Source of the DNA: Gammaproteobacteria bacterium 45_16_T64
GTDB lineage: Bacteria; Pseudomonadota; Gammaproteobacteria; Pseudomonadales; Ketobacteraceae
Assembly: GCA_002162955.1 (NCBI GenBank)
Contig: MABD01000009.1
Location: forward strand, 1-64,000
Length of the DNA stretch: 64,000 nucleotides
Reading direction: 5' to 3'
How positions within the stretch are numbered: the first letter of the stretch is position 1; every line of letters begins with the position of its first letter. Positions 47,316 to 56,640 of this stretch are shown one piece after another. The translations under genes and the position numbers were made by a program. A model generated the notes under the pieces. That model had not been told where the DNA came from, searched no databases, and worked only from the letters and a program-made list of their open reading frames with translations.

Positions 47316-48262
47316 AGAAATACCTCTCTATTATCTACACAGAGCTTAATGGTATTATCAATTTCATCCACCCTTTTACTATCGTCGACCTCGTAACCAA
47401 TACCTTTTATTTTTTCAATTCCGTAGACAGCACTAGGAAACTCTTCGCTTGCTGAAGACTGTCGCTCTAATTGGATCATCTTACCTGCTACCGCGTGAAA
47501 CCTGGACTGAACGATTTTAGCCATATCGAAGATAGAAACGCTCCATTCACCTCCCAGATTAAATACCCCATCCCCCAATAAATGTGGAGATACGCATATT
47601 AAAAACTCAACTGCTTTACACACCTCAAATATTGAAACAAAATCCCTCTCCTGGAGCCCAGAAGTTAGGAGGGCAAGCCTACTATGAACCGCGACTTGAC
47701 AACAAAAATCATTGACTGCCAAGTTCCAACAATTTGAATTCAAACTGGCTGGTACACCAAAAGCATTGGATAAGCGAACAACTATGCCCTTGATTTCTCC
47801 GGCCTCGTGCGCCTTCCTTACTAAATTCTCTTTGTTAAAGTGATTTACGGAGTAAGGGTGGACCGGCGCTGGCACTGTCGACTCTTCAATAATACCGCCC
47901 TGAATATTTCCATACACATGAGCGCTGGAAAAATAGACGAATCGTTCAACCCCCGCGCATCGAGCGCTCAATAGCAAGTTATTAACGAAATCCACATCAA
48001 ACTCTAACTCTTCTCTAGAAGCAGACTGACAAGTAGCTGCATTTAACCCTGCCAGGTGGATTATCACATCCACCCCTTCGCATGCTCGCTCTAATTCACT
48101 CCTAGAATACGCACCAAAATAAACTATCTCGTTATACGATCTATCATAGTCAACAGAACGCCCTCTGATGCCTATAGAAACATCTATACCTGGCACCTGT
48201 CGCAAATAATCCACCATTCGCCGACCAAGATAACCATTTCCGCCTGTAATAAGCAATTTCAA
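47312..48262 (-). CDS. SDR-family nucleotide-sugar reductase/epimerase with YxxxH active-site variant
   Basis: A 316-residue extended SDR protein: TGGNGYLGRRM at the N-terminus, VIIHLAGLNAAT, and FSSAHVYG. At the active-site position the motif is Tyr137-Ser-Val-Asn-His141, so the usual Lys of YxxxK is replaced by His, with Lys144 three residues further. It follows the cupin epimerase, rfbG and rfbF genes and is therefore the best candidate for the last reductase of a CDP-6-deoxyhexose pathway. It overlaps the GT2 gene by four bases. Function is inferred from context; the altered motif makes the chemistry less certain. Confidence 0.75.
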   Translation of the reverse strand: MKLLITGGNGYLGRRMVDYLRQVPGIDVSIGIRGRSVDYDRSYNEIVYFGAYSRSELERACEGVDVIIHLAGLNAATCQSASREELEFDVDFVNNLLLSARCAGVERFVYFSSAHVYGNIQGGIIEESTVPAPVHPYSVNHFNKENLVRKAHEAGEIKGIVVRLSNAFGVPASLNSNCWNLAVNDFCCQVAVHSRLALLTSGLQERDFVSIFEVCKAVEFLICVSPHLLGDGVFNLGGEWSVSIFDMAKIVQSRFHAVAGKMIQLERQSSASEEFPSAVYGIEKIKGIGYEVDDSKRVDEIDNTIKLCVDNREVFL

Positions 48263-48317
48263 AAAGACACTCCGCCGTAGTCATAACAACAGTAACACGC
48301 CCCATAGGTACTTCTAC

Positions 48318-48746
48318 CTACCAAGGGAAATCGATATCAGCAAGCGCGCAAACTTTCGCCTCAGAAGGGTCATGCGCTATACTCGCCAAATTCAACAATA
48401 AATTCTCGCCTTCCCCCACACCTTGAAAGGCCACCCATACCTTAGGTGGCACCGTCAGACGGCGGTAATTACGACTACCAAGAATAATATCGACAAATTG
48501 ATTTTTCGTAATACTGCCCTCACGATCGTCAAAAATAACGAAACGAATATTTCCGACAGGCACAATAAGGTTCAAAACCATTCGTTGGTGACTTTTCCAA
48601 CCCTTTGTCATTCCGCAATTAACAGAAGAGAAGTATGCCTCTCCAAAACCAGCAAAAGCACCTTCCGTCGCTTTTAAAGCATGATAAATATTGCCTTTAG
48701 GATTTTCCAAAATTTTCAATTCTTGAATAGCAACCCCATCAATCAT
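48318..48746 (-). CDS. RmlC-like cupin, probable CDP-4-keto-6-deoxysugar epimerase
   Basis: A 142-residue cupin related to dTDP-4-dehydrorhamnose 3,5-epimerase but shorter than RmlC. It keeps the FGEAYFSSVNCGMTKGWKSHQRM region, VGNIRFVIFDD strand and VPPKVWVAFQGV, the counterpart of the PPG(F)AHGF motif. Its ATG overlaps the rfbG stop by eight bases. Placed after CDP-glucose 4,6-dehydratase it probably epimerises CDP-4-keto-6-deoxyglucose. A stabilising or isomerase cupin of the WbuC/WxcM kind is an alternative. Confidence 0.75.
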   Translation of the reverse strand: MIDGVAIQELKILENPKGNIYHALKATEGAFAGFGEAYFSSVNCGMTKGWKSHQRMVLNLIVPVGNIRFVIFDDREGSITKNQFVDIILGSRNYRRLTVPPKVWVAFQGVGEGENLLLNLASIAHDPSEAKVCALADIDFPW

Positions 48747-49845
48747 GAGATGTCCAACATAGGCTTTTCTCTATAGCCCTGCCTTCGTATTCTCTTATTT
48801 GTCCAACTGTGTATTCAAACATATCAACTTCTTTTTCATAGTAAGAATAATACCATTCACTAACAAATTTGATACACTCCACATAGGTCAGATTAGACTC
48901 CCACTTCAAGGAAAAGAGCGCTTTATCGCAATTCAATTTCAGTAACCCCGCTTCATGAAATGGAATATCTGCGGTCACTGCAAATGCATCTTTTTCATCC
49001 TCAAAATCCCAATATTTAGCTAAATCAATTAACAACTGCTTCACTGTATGATTTTGCTCTGCTCTAGGTCCAAAGTTGAATTGCTCGCCCTGCAATTTGT
49101 CGTTGGTAACCAAGGACTGTCCCAATCGTAAGTACCCACTTAGAGGCTCTAAAACATGCTGCCAAGGCCGTGTTGAGCTTGGGCTCCTTATCTCCACTTT
49201 CTGACCTGAACTCCAAGCCCTCATACAATCAGCAACAATTCTGTCTGCAGCCCAATCTCCGCCACCGATTACATTGCCAGCCCTTCCCGTTGCAAGTCTA
49301 ATATCAGAGTCAGACTCCTTGAAAAAGGATTGCTGATATGCGTGAAAAATCAATTCCGCAGCACCTTTGGATGCACTATAAATATCTTTCCCACCCATAT
49401 GATCTGTCTCTCTATATCCCCACATCCACTCAACATTTTCATAGCATTTATCACTTGTAATAAACACAGAATAACAAGACTTATTCAGCGTCCTAAGTGC
49501 CTCCAAAACATTTGCAGTTCCGATAACGTTGGTAGAAAGTGTATCCAAAGGATTATCATAAGATACTGAAACAATAGCCTGAGCAGCGAGGTGAAAAACG
49601 AAATCGGGCTGAAAAAGCTCTACGATTTCTCTCAATTTATTTACGTCTCTCACATCTGCTATATGATGCTCAATCTTACCTTCTAGCTCTAATTCTTCAA
49701 AAATAGAAGGGGTGGTTGGCACACCACTAGAAACCCCAGACACCTCCGCCCCCAACTCAAGCAACCAAGTGACAAGCCAACTACCTTTAAACCCCGTATG
49801 GCCTGTAACTAATACTCTTTTATTTTGGTAACATGCTCCAAACAT
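48739..49845 (-). CDS. rfbG: CDP-glucose 4,6-dehydratase
   Basis: This enzyme converts CDP-glucose into CDP-4-keto-6-deoxyglucose, the branch point to 3,6-dideoxyhexoses and CDP-6-deoxyhexoses. From the ATG at 49845 it has 368 residues, with VLVTGHTGFKGSWLVTWLLELGA at the N-terminus (signature of the RfbG/DdhB family), FHLAAQAIVSVSYDNPL, FITSDKCYENVEWMWGY and catalytic YSASKGAAELI. It starts one base after the rfbF stop; in-frame starts up to 49875 would overlap rfbF. GGGAA lies just upstream. Confidence 0.94.
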   Translation of the reverse strand: MFGACYQNKRVLVTGHTGFKGSWLVTWLLELGAEVSGVSSGVPTTPSIFEELELEGKIEHHIADVRDVNKLREIVELFQPDFVFHLAAQAIVSVSYDNPLDTLSTNVIGTANVLEALRTLNKSCYSVFITSDKCYENVEWMWGYRETDHMGGKDIYSASKGAAELIFHAYQQSFFKESDSDIRLATGRAGNVIGGGDWAADRIVADCMRAWSSGQKVEIRSPSSTRPWQHVLEPLSGYLRLGQSLVTNDKLQGEQFNFGPRAEQNHTVKQLLIDLAKYWDFEDEKDAFAVTADIPFHEAGLLKLNCDKALFSLKWESNLTYVECIKFVSEWYYSYYEKEVDMFEYTVGQIREYEGRAIEKSLCWTSHD

Positions 49846-49846
49846 A

Positions 49847-50620
49847 CTATTCCCAAACCGCCCAAGGTGCATCACCTTTAGCCCACAATTCCTCTAGGTA
49901 AATTTTATCCCTAAGGGTATCCATTGGCTGCCAAAAGCCACTATGTTCAAATGCCATTAATTGATTATCCCTGGCTAAATTTATCAACGGTTCCTGCTCC
50001 CAGGTTGTGTGATCACCATCAATATAATCAATTACCTTTGGGGATAAAACGAAGAAACCGCCATTAACCATAGCGCCGTCACCCTGTGGTTTTTCAGTAA
50101 AGCTACGCACTCTCTTATCCTGTATATCCAAGGCACCAAACCTTCCAGGAGGGAACATAGAAGATAACGTCGCATATTTCCCATGCGCTAAATGAAACTC
50201 AATAGACTCACGAATATTTACATTCCCTACACCGTCACCATAGGTAAAGCAAAATGCCTCATCATCCTTCACATAGTCCCGAACTCTTTTTAACCGACCA
50301 CCAGTAAGAGATCCTTCTCCCGTATCAATCAGGGTCACTCGCCATGGTTCAGCTCTCTTGTGATGCACTTCCATTTCGTTATTGCGCATACAAAAGGTGA
50401 CATCCGAAGTGTGCAGAAAGTAATTTGCAAAATACTCTTTTATTACATAACCTTTATAGCCGCAGCAAATAACAAAGTCGTTAATACCGTAATGAGAGTA
50501 TATTTTCATTATGTGCCATAAAATAGGCTTACCGCCCACTTCAATCATTGGCTTAGGCTTTACAACCGTTTCCTCGCTCAACCGCGTACCGAGACCACCA
50601 GCCAGTATTACTGCTTTCAT
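49847..50620 (-). CDS. rfbF: Glucose-1-phosphate cytidylyltransferase
   Basis: RfbF makes CDP-glucose from CTP and glucose 1-phosphate. From the ATG at 50620 it has 257 residues, opening [42 protein letters not shown], the cytidylyltransferase form of the nucleotidyltransferase signature. [11 protein letters not shown] contains the metal-binding Asp, and [30 protein letters not shown] is typical. A GTG at 50635 is in frame upstream. It is directly followed by rfbG, and preceded by 70 bp of non-coding sequence after a glycosyltransferase gene. Confidence 0.95.
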   Translation of the reverse strand: MKAVILAGGLGTRLSEETVVKPKPMIEVGGKPILWHIMKIYSHYGINDFVICCGYKGYVIKEYFANYFLHTSDVTFCMRNNEMEVHHKRAEPWRVTLIDTGEGSLTGGRLKRVRDYVKDDEAFCFTYGDGVGNVNIRESIEFHLAHGKYATLSSMFPPGRFGALDIQDKRVRSFTEKPQGDGAMVNGGFFVLSPKVIDYIDGDHTTWEQEPLINLARDNQLMAFEHSGFWQPMDTLRDKIYLEELWAKGDAPWAVWE

Positions 50621-50690
50621 TTGGAACACCACCACAACGTTTTAAAAAAGATATCGTATAATTCCCGCATCAATGCACCGCAACTACGTT

Positions 50691-52022
50691 TCAATCAAAG
50701 CCGTAGGCGGGAAAATGCTCCTCGATCCGACTCGACAACAAAAAGCGGGAAAGGAATAACTCTCTAGATTTTTCGCCCATTTCATGCCGCAACTCTGAGC
50801 TACCCAATAAGATCTCAATTCTCTCTGACAGCATATCGATATCATAAGGCTCAACAACAAAACCAGTCCGCCCATCATCAACTGCCTCCGAACAACCACC
50901 AACTGTTGTCGTAATTACAGGCCTACCCAAGCGTGCAGCTTCAATAATTGTATAGGGGATTGACTCATCGCCGACAGACGGTGTCAAACACACATCTGCA
51001 ACTGAGTTCAATTCATAGATATCCCTTCGATAACCCAACATACGAACATTCTCAGATATGCCTAAAGTTTCAATCAGCGTCTCGAGATCCGACTTTTTCT
51101 CCTCACTCCCTCCCCCAACTATTAGCAGAAGAACATTAGGGAATTTTTTCTTAACTTTCCCTATAGCCCTTAATAGTGGCACATGACCTTTTCTTTCTTC
51201 TTCATAATTCCCAGAGATCAAAAGAATAGGTTGATGATGACCCACCCCCAACTCACCCTTCTTTCTTAGGCACAACTCTGAGCCCAACAGGGAAATATCT
51301 TCAAGGCCACACCTGATTGTTCTACATAGCTCTGCAGGTATTTTCCTATTTGCTAACAACTCATCCCTCACTCTATCTGAGGCCGTTATAATATCGGTAC
51401 AACATTTTCTAACAATAAGGTCACACAACACGTCAATAGGTAGCCATCGTTTTCGCGGAATATTATGAACAGTCATTACAATGCGTTCAACCTTAAAGCA
51501 CTTAGCCATCAATATACCGAAAACACCTGCCACTTTCGCAGGAAACCCGCCGTTATTGAAATGAAACACATCAACTGCTCCCCGCCTTTCCTTAAACACT
51601 CGATAGAACACCAAAGCATTGGAAGTGTGAGCACGAACATAAGTCAACAGTACTACACGCATAAATATCTTCAAATAACCAGCTATATTTCTCGAACCAA
51701 TCGAATATGATAGAATCTTAAATACGGCTAACTGAAAGATGGTTAGGCTTGACTGGTTATCCGAAAGGTTTGAGTAAAACTTCTCTATAAAATGTGGCTT
51801 AAATAATTTAGGGCTCGTATCCAAGTACCCTGGAACAAGATCTACTTTTAACCAAGCGTCCGCTCGATCTTTAAATAACTTATTTTGATCAGTCACCAAC
51901 TCAACTTTACATCCCTTCGAATATAACTCGTTTATGAGATCGAAAGCATAATGAGCATCTCCACCAATTAGTTCATTGTGGCCTGTATACATAAGAATTC
52001 TGGAGGAAGCACTACTTGACAT
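50691..52022 (-). CDS. GT4-family glycosyltransferase
   Basis: A 443-residue GT-B glycosyltransferase. The N-terminal domain starts MYTGHNELIGGDAHYAFDLINELYSKGC; the C-terminal domain contains ILLISGNYEEERKGHVPLLRAI, VADVCLTPSVGDESIPYTIIEAARLGRPVITTTVGG and the donor-binding Glu. The ATG at 52022 follows GGTGG and overlaps the SDR gene stop by 11 bases; an earlier in-frame start at 52055 is less likely. Its sugar donor is unknown; nearness to rfbF/rfbG makes the CDP-6-deoxyhexose a candidate. Confidence 0.88.
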   Translation of the reverse strand: MSSSASSRILMYTGHNELIGGDAHYAFDLINELYSKGCKVELVTDQNKLFKDRADAWLKVDLVPGYLDTSPKLFKPHFIEKFYSNLSDNQSSLTIFQLAVFKILSYSIGSRNIAGYLKIFMRVVLLTYVRAHTSNALVFYRVFKERRGAVDVFHFNNGGFPAKVAGVFGILMAKCFKVERIVMTVHNIPRKRWLPIDVLCDLIVRKCCTDIITASDRVRDELLANRKIPAELCRTIRCGLEDISLLGSELCLRKKGELGVGHHQPILLISGNYEEERKGHVPLLRAIGKVKKKFPNVLLLIVGGGSEEKKSDLETLIETLGISENVRMLGYRRDIYELNSVADVCLTPSVGDESIPYTIIEAARLGRPVITTTVGGCSEAVDDGRTGFVVEPYDIDMLSERIEILLGSSELRHEMGEKSRELFLSRFLLSSRIEEHFPAYGFD

Positions 52023-52683
52023 ATAAACCACCGTTAATGTTAACATTCTCTCCATTAATGTTTGCAGAGTCGAACATTAAGAAGCTCACCAATGATGCAA
52101 CCTCACTAGATGTAGTAAACTCCTTACTTGGAGTAGCATTTTTTTTGCCCTCTAAAACGTCTAAATCCTTTCGGACAAGGGTCATTCTAGCGTCCTCTAT
52201 TATTCCGGGCGATATCGCATTTAATCGCGAGGAGCTTGGTAAGGAAGGAACCGTACATTTGAGCACTACGTCAACTCCAGCCTTCGTTGCTGCATAAAGG
52301 GTATCGTAGGAACCAGCTTTGCCACTGATAGAAGACATTGTCACCGTTCGGAGATCCTCTATCTTTGTGAGCACCTCCATTATCATCAATACACTAATCA
52401 AATTCACATTTAGCATACCGGCGATTTCATCTTCCCTGCACTCATTGACTTTTTTACCGACTAACAAACCATGGTTAATAAAAAAGTAGTCAGGGTTAAG
52501 CTCGAATAGCTGATCGCAAAACACTCTAGTTTGCGCTACTGATGAAAAATCAACCTTGATATCAGCAGTATCATCGCGGCCACACCTAATAATTTCAAGC
52601 TCTCTTCCATCCGCTTTGAGAATCGAAAGCAATTTTTCGACAATCGCAGAAGTATATCCAGTAATCACTAATTTTTTTTTCAA
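52012..52683 (-). CDS. Classical SDR oxidoreductase of unknown substrate
   Basis: A 223-residue short-chain dehydrogenase with a degenerate N-terminal glycine motif (VITGYTSAIVEKL instead of TGxxxGIG), a serine site in TMSSISGKAGSYDTLYAATKAGVDVV, and catalytic YAATK. SPGIIEDARM and the INGENVNINGGLYVK C-terminus resemble sugar- and polyol-acting SDRs. It follows the FAD oxidoreductase by four bases and overlaps the glycosyltransferase, so it is part of the operon. Together with the FAD enzyme it may make a modified sugar or non-sugar substituent. Substrate not predictable. Confidence 0.8.
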   Translation of the reverse strand: MKKKLVITGYTSAIVEKLLSILKADGRELEIIRCGRDDTADIKVDFSSVAQTRVFCDQLFELNPDYFFINHGLLVGKKVNECREDEIAGMLNVNLISVLMIMEVLTKIEDLRTVTMSSISGKAGSYDTLYAATKAGVDVVLKCTVPSLPSSSRLNAISPGIIEDARMTLVRKDLDVLEGKKNATPSKEFTTSSEVASLVSFLMFDSANINGENVNINGGLYVK

Positions 52684-52687
52684 TATC

Positions 52688-53779
52688 TCATACCTTTACT
52701 AGAGACGTATTGGAAATATCTTCAAGTACTTTTAGAACCTTATCTACCGTCTGGTGAACCGCGTCAAGCTTACCACACATCACAGATATTAACTTGTTGT
52801 GAACTCTAATATCGGCCAAGCGCTGATCATACAGATCATGTAAAAATTTCGCTTTGGGTGCAACCCAAACGCTTTTAACATCGTCGAACCTCAAGTCTAA
52901 ATCTAGGACATTGTTTCCGTGGGCCAAAATGTTCTCTATTACTTGATTATCAACTCCACTTTCTCTAACTTTCAATAACCGAGTTTCTAACTCGGCCACA
53001 GTCGAGCAGCTCGTAAATGGAGTGTGTGTCACACTCGAAAGCGTAGAGAGTCCGTACCCAGCAGGGTATAAGGAAACAAAAGGGCCGTCCATAATAGTTA
53101 ACGCGGTATCGTCACCATAAGGCGATTCGACAAGAGCCATTGCAGCTAACTCAAATTTCAGCTCAAACCTCTTCTCTTGGGGCATGCCTATATTATTGTC
53201 TGTATAGGTAGCGTTCACTATTGCATCGTATCCCTCATAGGCTTTACCTCCAGTCGTCACTACTCCGCGATCCGGATCAACCGAAGTGACTATTGCGCTG
53301 CAATAAACTTTGGCATCTAGTTTTGACAAAATCAGACTGGCCATGTCAGCTAGGCGTATAACTCCCTCCTCGACACGAATAATACCCTCTATATGACTCG
53401 GGTTCCTAAAATAGGGAGCATTCTCAATGGGTAATACGTCATATTTAAGATCGTGATCATCCATTGCGACCATATACTCATTAAAATCAACGTAACCATC
53501 TCTATGCACTGCATACAAATTATTTTTAGGGTAATCTATGCAGGCACCAAACTCTTCCACAAACGAAGAAACTCCCGCGATAGTTTGTGCAATAGTCTCA
53601 GTAGATCGTGGATAGTGAAACCCTAGATGTAGTCGGCTTTGATTATTTGTCGCTGCTCGACTCAAAAGGCTTTCAGACCTGTCAAAAATATCAATTTGAA
53701 TATTTGCTCCATGAAGTCTCTTAAGAGAGTTAGCCATACAGCACCCATAAAAGCCCCCCCCAATTATAGCAATCTTCAC
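52688..53779 (-). CDS. FAD-dependent oxidoreductase (DAO-like) of unknown substrate
   Basis: A 363-residue flavoprotein with an N-terminal dinucleotide-binding motif MKIAIIGGGFYGCCMANSL (GGGFYG at 7-12) and IDIFDRSESLL (the acidic residue binding the ADP ribose). NNQSRLHLGFHYPRS is like the flavin-contact segment of D-amino-acid-oxidase/L-2-hydroxyglutarate-oxidase relatives. ATYTDNNIG and YPAGYGLSTLSSVTHTPF are other recognisable family-like stretches. No signal peptide. It lies 139 bp after wzx and four bases before the SDR gene. Amine or alcohol oxidation of a polysaccharide precursor is possible but unproven. Confidence 0.75.
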   Translation of the reverse strand: MKIAIIGGGFYGCCMANSLKRLHGANIQIDIFDRSESLLSRAATNNQSRLHLGFHYPRSTETIAQTIAGVSSFVEEFGACIDYPKNNLYAVHRDGYVDFNEYMVAMDDHDLKYDVLPIENAPYFRNPSHIEGIIRVEEGVIRLADMASLILSKLDAKVYCSAIVTSVDPDRGVVTTGGKAYEGYDAIVNATYTDNNIGMPQEKRFELKFELAAMALVESPYGDDTALTIMDGPFVSLYPAGYGLSTLSSVTHTPFTSCSTVAELETRLLKVRESGVDNQVIENILAHGNNVLDLDLRFDDVKSVWVAPKAKFLHDLYDQRLADIRVHNKLISVMCGKLDAVHQTVDKVLKVLEDISNTSLVKV

Positions 53780-53918
53780 TCTATTTCCCCATTTTCTATT
53801 TGAACGTTATTCAAGCAAACTCCATAAATGCGTACAGGTCAAAATCTAATTAGGCAGTCATTACCTTTATCAATACCCGTTCCTACTTTACGGATCTCTA
53901 TTATGATCGATATTCTGT

Positions 53919-55436
53919 TCACATTCCGCATACGGACCTAACCTTGGCAAACAGCTCTCGAGCCTGTGCATGGCTTAACCCTATCAAACTGGGAAATTTA
54001 TAGATTGCAACGCCAATCAAAACTAAATAACCTAATCCATTCAGTAACATGCGTAAGAGTATAGCAGTTGAACTACCTAAACTCAGGTTTACCAGGAGAT
54101 TTGTAAGATAGCCTAGAAATAGGAATAAGAACAAGCCATAGAACTGATAGAGCCACTCTGCCTTCATACCCAATCGGCGGGAAATCCACCACAAAGAAAC
54201 GTTAACTGTAAAAAACTGCACCACGACCATTTTCAAAGCGAGACCAGAAGCTCCCAAACCTAGGCCAGGAACATTTGCATCAGCAGGAGCTAGAAGAAAA
54301 TATGTAAGCAATACCCCAATTACGTTACTTACAACGCCCAACACAAGAGTTGATTTTGTCATTTCCATTGCCAATAACATCGTGCCTGCAACCTGCCCCC
54401 TAGCTTGATCAATAGGGTAAATGAACATAATCATCATCACCAGAGATCCGGCCAAGTATGAATCACCAAGAAATATTGAAATAATTTCATCTACCCAGGG
54501 TATTAGCGCTCCAGATATCATAGCGCCTAAGCAATACAATGACTTGGTAGTTCTTGTAAACAATTTACGAACAACCTCTACTTTCTTAGCCTGATAAGCT
54601 TCCGATACTTCTTTCCAAAGTATATTAAGAACCGACCTCGTGGCGATAAGGCTTACTACAGAAAACTGCAATGCGACTACATAATAAGCCTGCTCTATAG
54701 CCCCACCAAACCGCTGCAATAGCCATGTATCTGCAAAACCAGTAAGAACAGCAACCCAAACCGTCGGTACCAGAGGGTAACAGTATTTCCCATACTCTCT
54801 TATAACCGCAGACGGAGCTTCCTTATCTTTTGAATACCTAAGGGGAAAGAACCAAATAGCTACGCAACTCCCCAGGAAAAACTCGACGGCTACGATCCCA
54901 TAGACAAATTCAATTGACGGTCTACCGCTCCAGAACAACAGGACAATTATTATTAAGTGGACACATGCTATCGAGACACTCACTGCCTGAACTATATGGG
55001 TGAACCGTTGCGATTCTCCAATTTGAACGGCAGCCTGCCAAACTTTATTCTGTAAGAATACAGCCACAAATGAAACAAACACTCTTTCCCTTGACTCCCC
55101 GTGCCATAATTCTCGTAGAAAATCATCGGGGACAACAGCAACAATCAATATGATTGAGAATAGAAACTGAAGCAATATCCATAGCCCATAGTAGAGCAGG
55201 TATGATTTAGACCTTATCCTCTGGGAAATAAAAGTAATGAAAGCGTTTGAACTCCCCATATCCAAGAGCTGAGTCAACGCTGTAAAACTTGCCAGAAGAA
55301 AACCGAAGACCCCATATTCAGCTGGTCCCAGGCCTCTCGCAAGTAAAATACCAGTGATAAAGCTGAGTAATGCGCGAGTAACGTTTCCAATAACAGAGTA
55401 GGCTACCCGGTTAAAAACCTTATTAGATATTTGCAA
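53919..55436 (-). CDS. wzx: Wzx-type O-antigen flippase
   Basis: A 505-residue polytopic membrane protein of the MATE/PST polysaccharide transporter group with about twelve to fourteen predicted helices. The N-terminus NRVAYSVIGNVTRALLSFITGILLARGLGPAEYGVFGFLLA is the usual Wzx start. It would flip the undecaprenyl-linked repeat unit across the inner membrane for Wzy polymerisation. It overlaps the following gene upstream (the 405-residue protein) by 14 bases. Together with the wzy-type gene it marks the locus as Wzx/Wzy-dependent. Confidence 0.9.
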   Translation of the reverse strand: MQISNKVFNRVAYSVIGNVTRALLSFITGILLARGLGPAEYGVFGFLLASFTALTQLLDMGSSNAFITFISQRIRSKSYLLYYGLWILLQFLFSIILIVAVVPDDFLRELWHGESRERVFVSFVAVFLQNKVWQAAVQIGESQRFTHIVQAVSVSIACVHLIIIVLLFWSGRPSIEFVYGIVAVEFFLGSCVAIWFFPLRYSKDKEAPSAVIREYGKYCYPLVPTVWVAVLTGFADTWLLQRFGGAIEQAYYVVALQFSVVSLIATRSVLNILWKEVSEAYQAKKVEVVRKLFTRTTKSLYCLGAMISGALIPWVDEIISIFLGDSYLAGSLVMMIMFIYPIDQARGQVAGTMLLAMEMTKSTLVLGVVSNVIGVLLTYFLLAPADANVPGLGLGASGLALKMVVVQFFTVNVSLWWISRRLGMKAEWLYQFYGLFLFLFLGYLTNLLVNLSLGSSTAILLRMLLNGLGYLVLIGVAIYKFPSLIGLSHAQARELFAKVRSVCGM

Positions 55437-56640
55437 TTTTTGACCTATTAGATATATCCAAGATTTGCATCAATGCTTTATGGATAATCTCGAGATAGCC
55501 CTCCTCCACCTCCTGCTCACGAAACAGATCGTAGATTAAATTTCGATCTACACCTTGATCTAAGATATGATTAATTGTTTCATCACTAATAGCTACTGTA
55601 TCGAAGCTAGATATTCCAACTCCGCTCCCAAAAGTATCAACATGAGACTTTTTCTCCTTGGTAAAAGTATGATCATGCAAGAGTAAAATTGGCTTGTTAA
55701 AACACACGCTTTGATAAAGTGCACTAGAAGAATGTCCAATAACAATACAAGCCTTACTAGTCAGGTCTAATGTCTTCCCATAAACAATTTCTCTATTATA
55801 TGGGTTATTTTCATACTCAACCTTACCGGAAGCGCCCACCACTACCTTTTTGCCAGTAGCGTTCTCTACTCTCTCAAATACGTTCTTCATATTAGAATAG
55901 TATTTATCAAGATCCGTTGTGGTTGAGTAACCACTCAATTTCGCATCAGGAGCATACCCTATAGACTCATCCACGAATAAGCAGATTGACTCACTTACCT
56001 CATGCATTTCCCAGTTAACGGCTGGGCTTGGAATGCTCACAAATGCCGTCCCGAGCTTCAGATGCCTATCAAAAGCCTTTCTCCCAGCTCGCCCAACTCC
56101 AATCGCCATACTCGGTCGAGCAAAATACCCCGTATGTCTAAGTATTAGTTCAGCTACTTTGAAATACATAACCTTACCAAGTTTGGGTAAAGCGGCAAAC
56201 AACCTGTCTAGGCTAGATATCCTTTGATATAAATAATGCCACCCCGTCAATGCTCCCCCTCCCGGGACAGGCATAGCGTTTTCGAACTGAAGAATCGCAT
56301 ACCTAATACTAAAAACTTTGAATAGACGCAATATCCAGTAATCATTCACACACGGCGAACTATGCCTACTTAAATGGATAACAACTGCATTCGAAGACAA
56401 TTTTTCGATTGCAAGTGCCAGCTGAGCTTTAGTAGAAAATTCGATCCTATTCCCCGCCTGATATTGCAACTTAGCACTTCCCGAAAAATACCCTCGGACA
56501 CTGGCATCACTGAAATACAAGCTAGAAACGTCCCATACTTCTACATCAAACCCTTTTTGCTCAAACCATTCAGGTGCAACTTTCCGAGCAAAAATAGTTG
56601 TCATTGGAACACAGCTGAGAAAAACTAGCCTGCCTTTCAT
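55423..56640 (-). CDS. Polysaccharide-locus protein of unassigned function, possible GT-B glycosyltransferase
   Basis: I do not recognise a named family with confidence. The 405 residues are soluble, without signal peptide, and have an alternating alpha/beta pattern. The segments GRLVFLSCVPMTTIF (start), VVIHLSRHSSPCVNDYWILRL, and in the second half VVVGASGKVEY, CIVIGHSSSALYQSVCFNKPILLL and IYDLFREQEVEEGYLEIIHKAL look like the C-domain of a GT-B glycosyltransferase or CDP-glycerol/polysialyl-type transferase (the HSSSALYQS turn). It overlaps wzx by 14 bases and the sulfotransferase gene by four, so it is within the operon. A transferase for an unusual residue is the best guess. Confidence 0.55.
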   Translation of the reverse strand: MKGRLVFLSCVPMTTIFARKVAPEWFEQKGFDVEVWDVSSLYFSDASVRGYFSGSAKLQYQAGNRIEFSTKAQLALAIEKLSSNAVVIHLSRHSSPCVNDYWILRLFKVFSIRYAILQFENAMPVPGGGALTGWHYLYQRISSLDRLFAALPKLGKVMYFKVAELILRHTGYFARPSMAIGVGRAGRKAFDRHLKLGTAFVSIPSPAVNWEMHEVSESICLFVDESIGYAPDAKLSGYSTTTDLDKYYSNMKNVFERVENATGKKVVVGASGKVEYENNPYNREIVYGKTLDLTSKACIVIGHSSSALYQSVCFNKPILLLHDHTFTKEKKSHVDTFGSGVGISSFDTVAISDETINHILDQGVDRNLIYDLFREQEVEEGYLEIIHKALMQILDISNRSKIANI

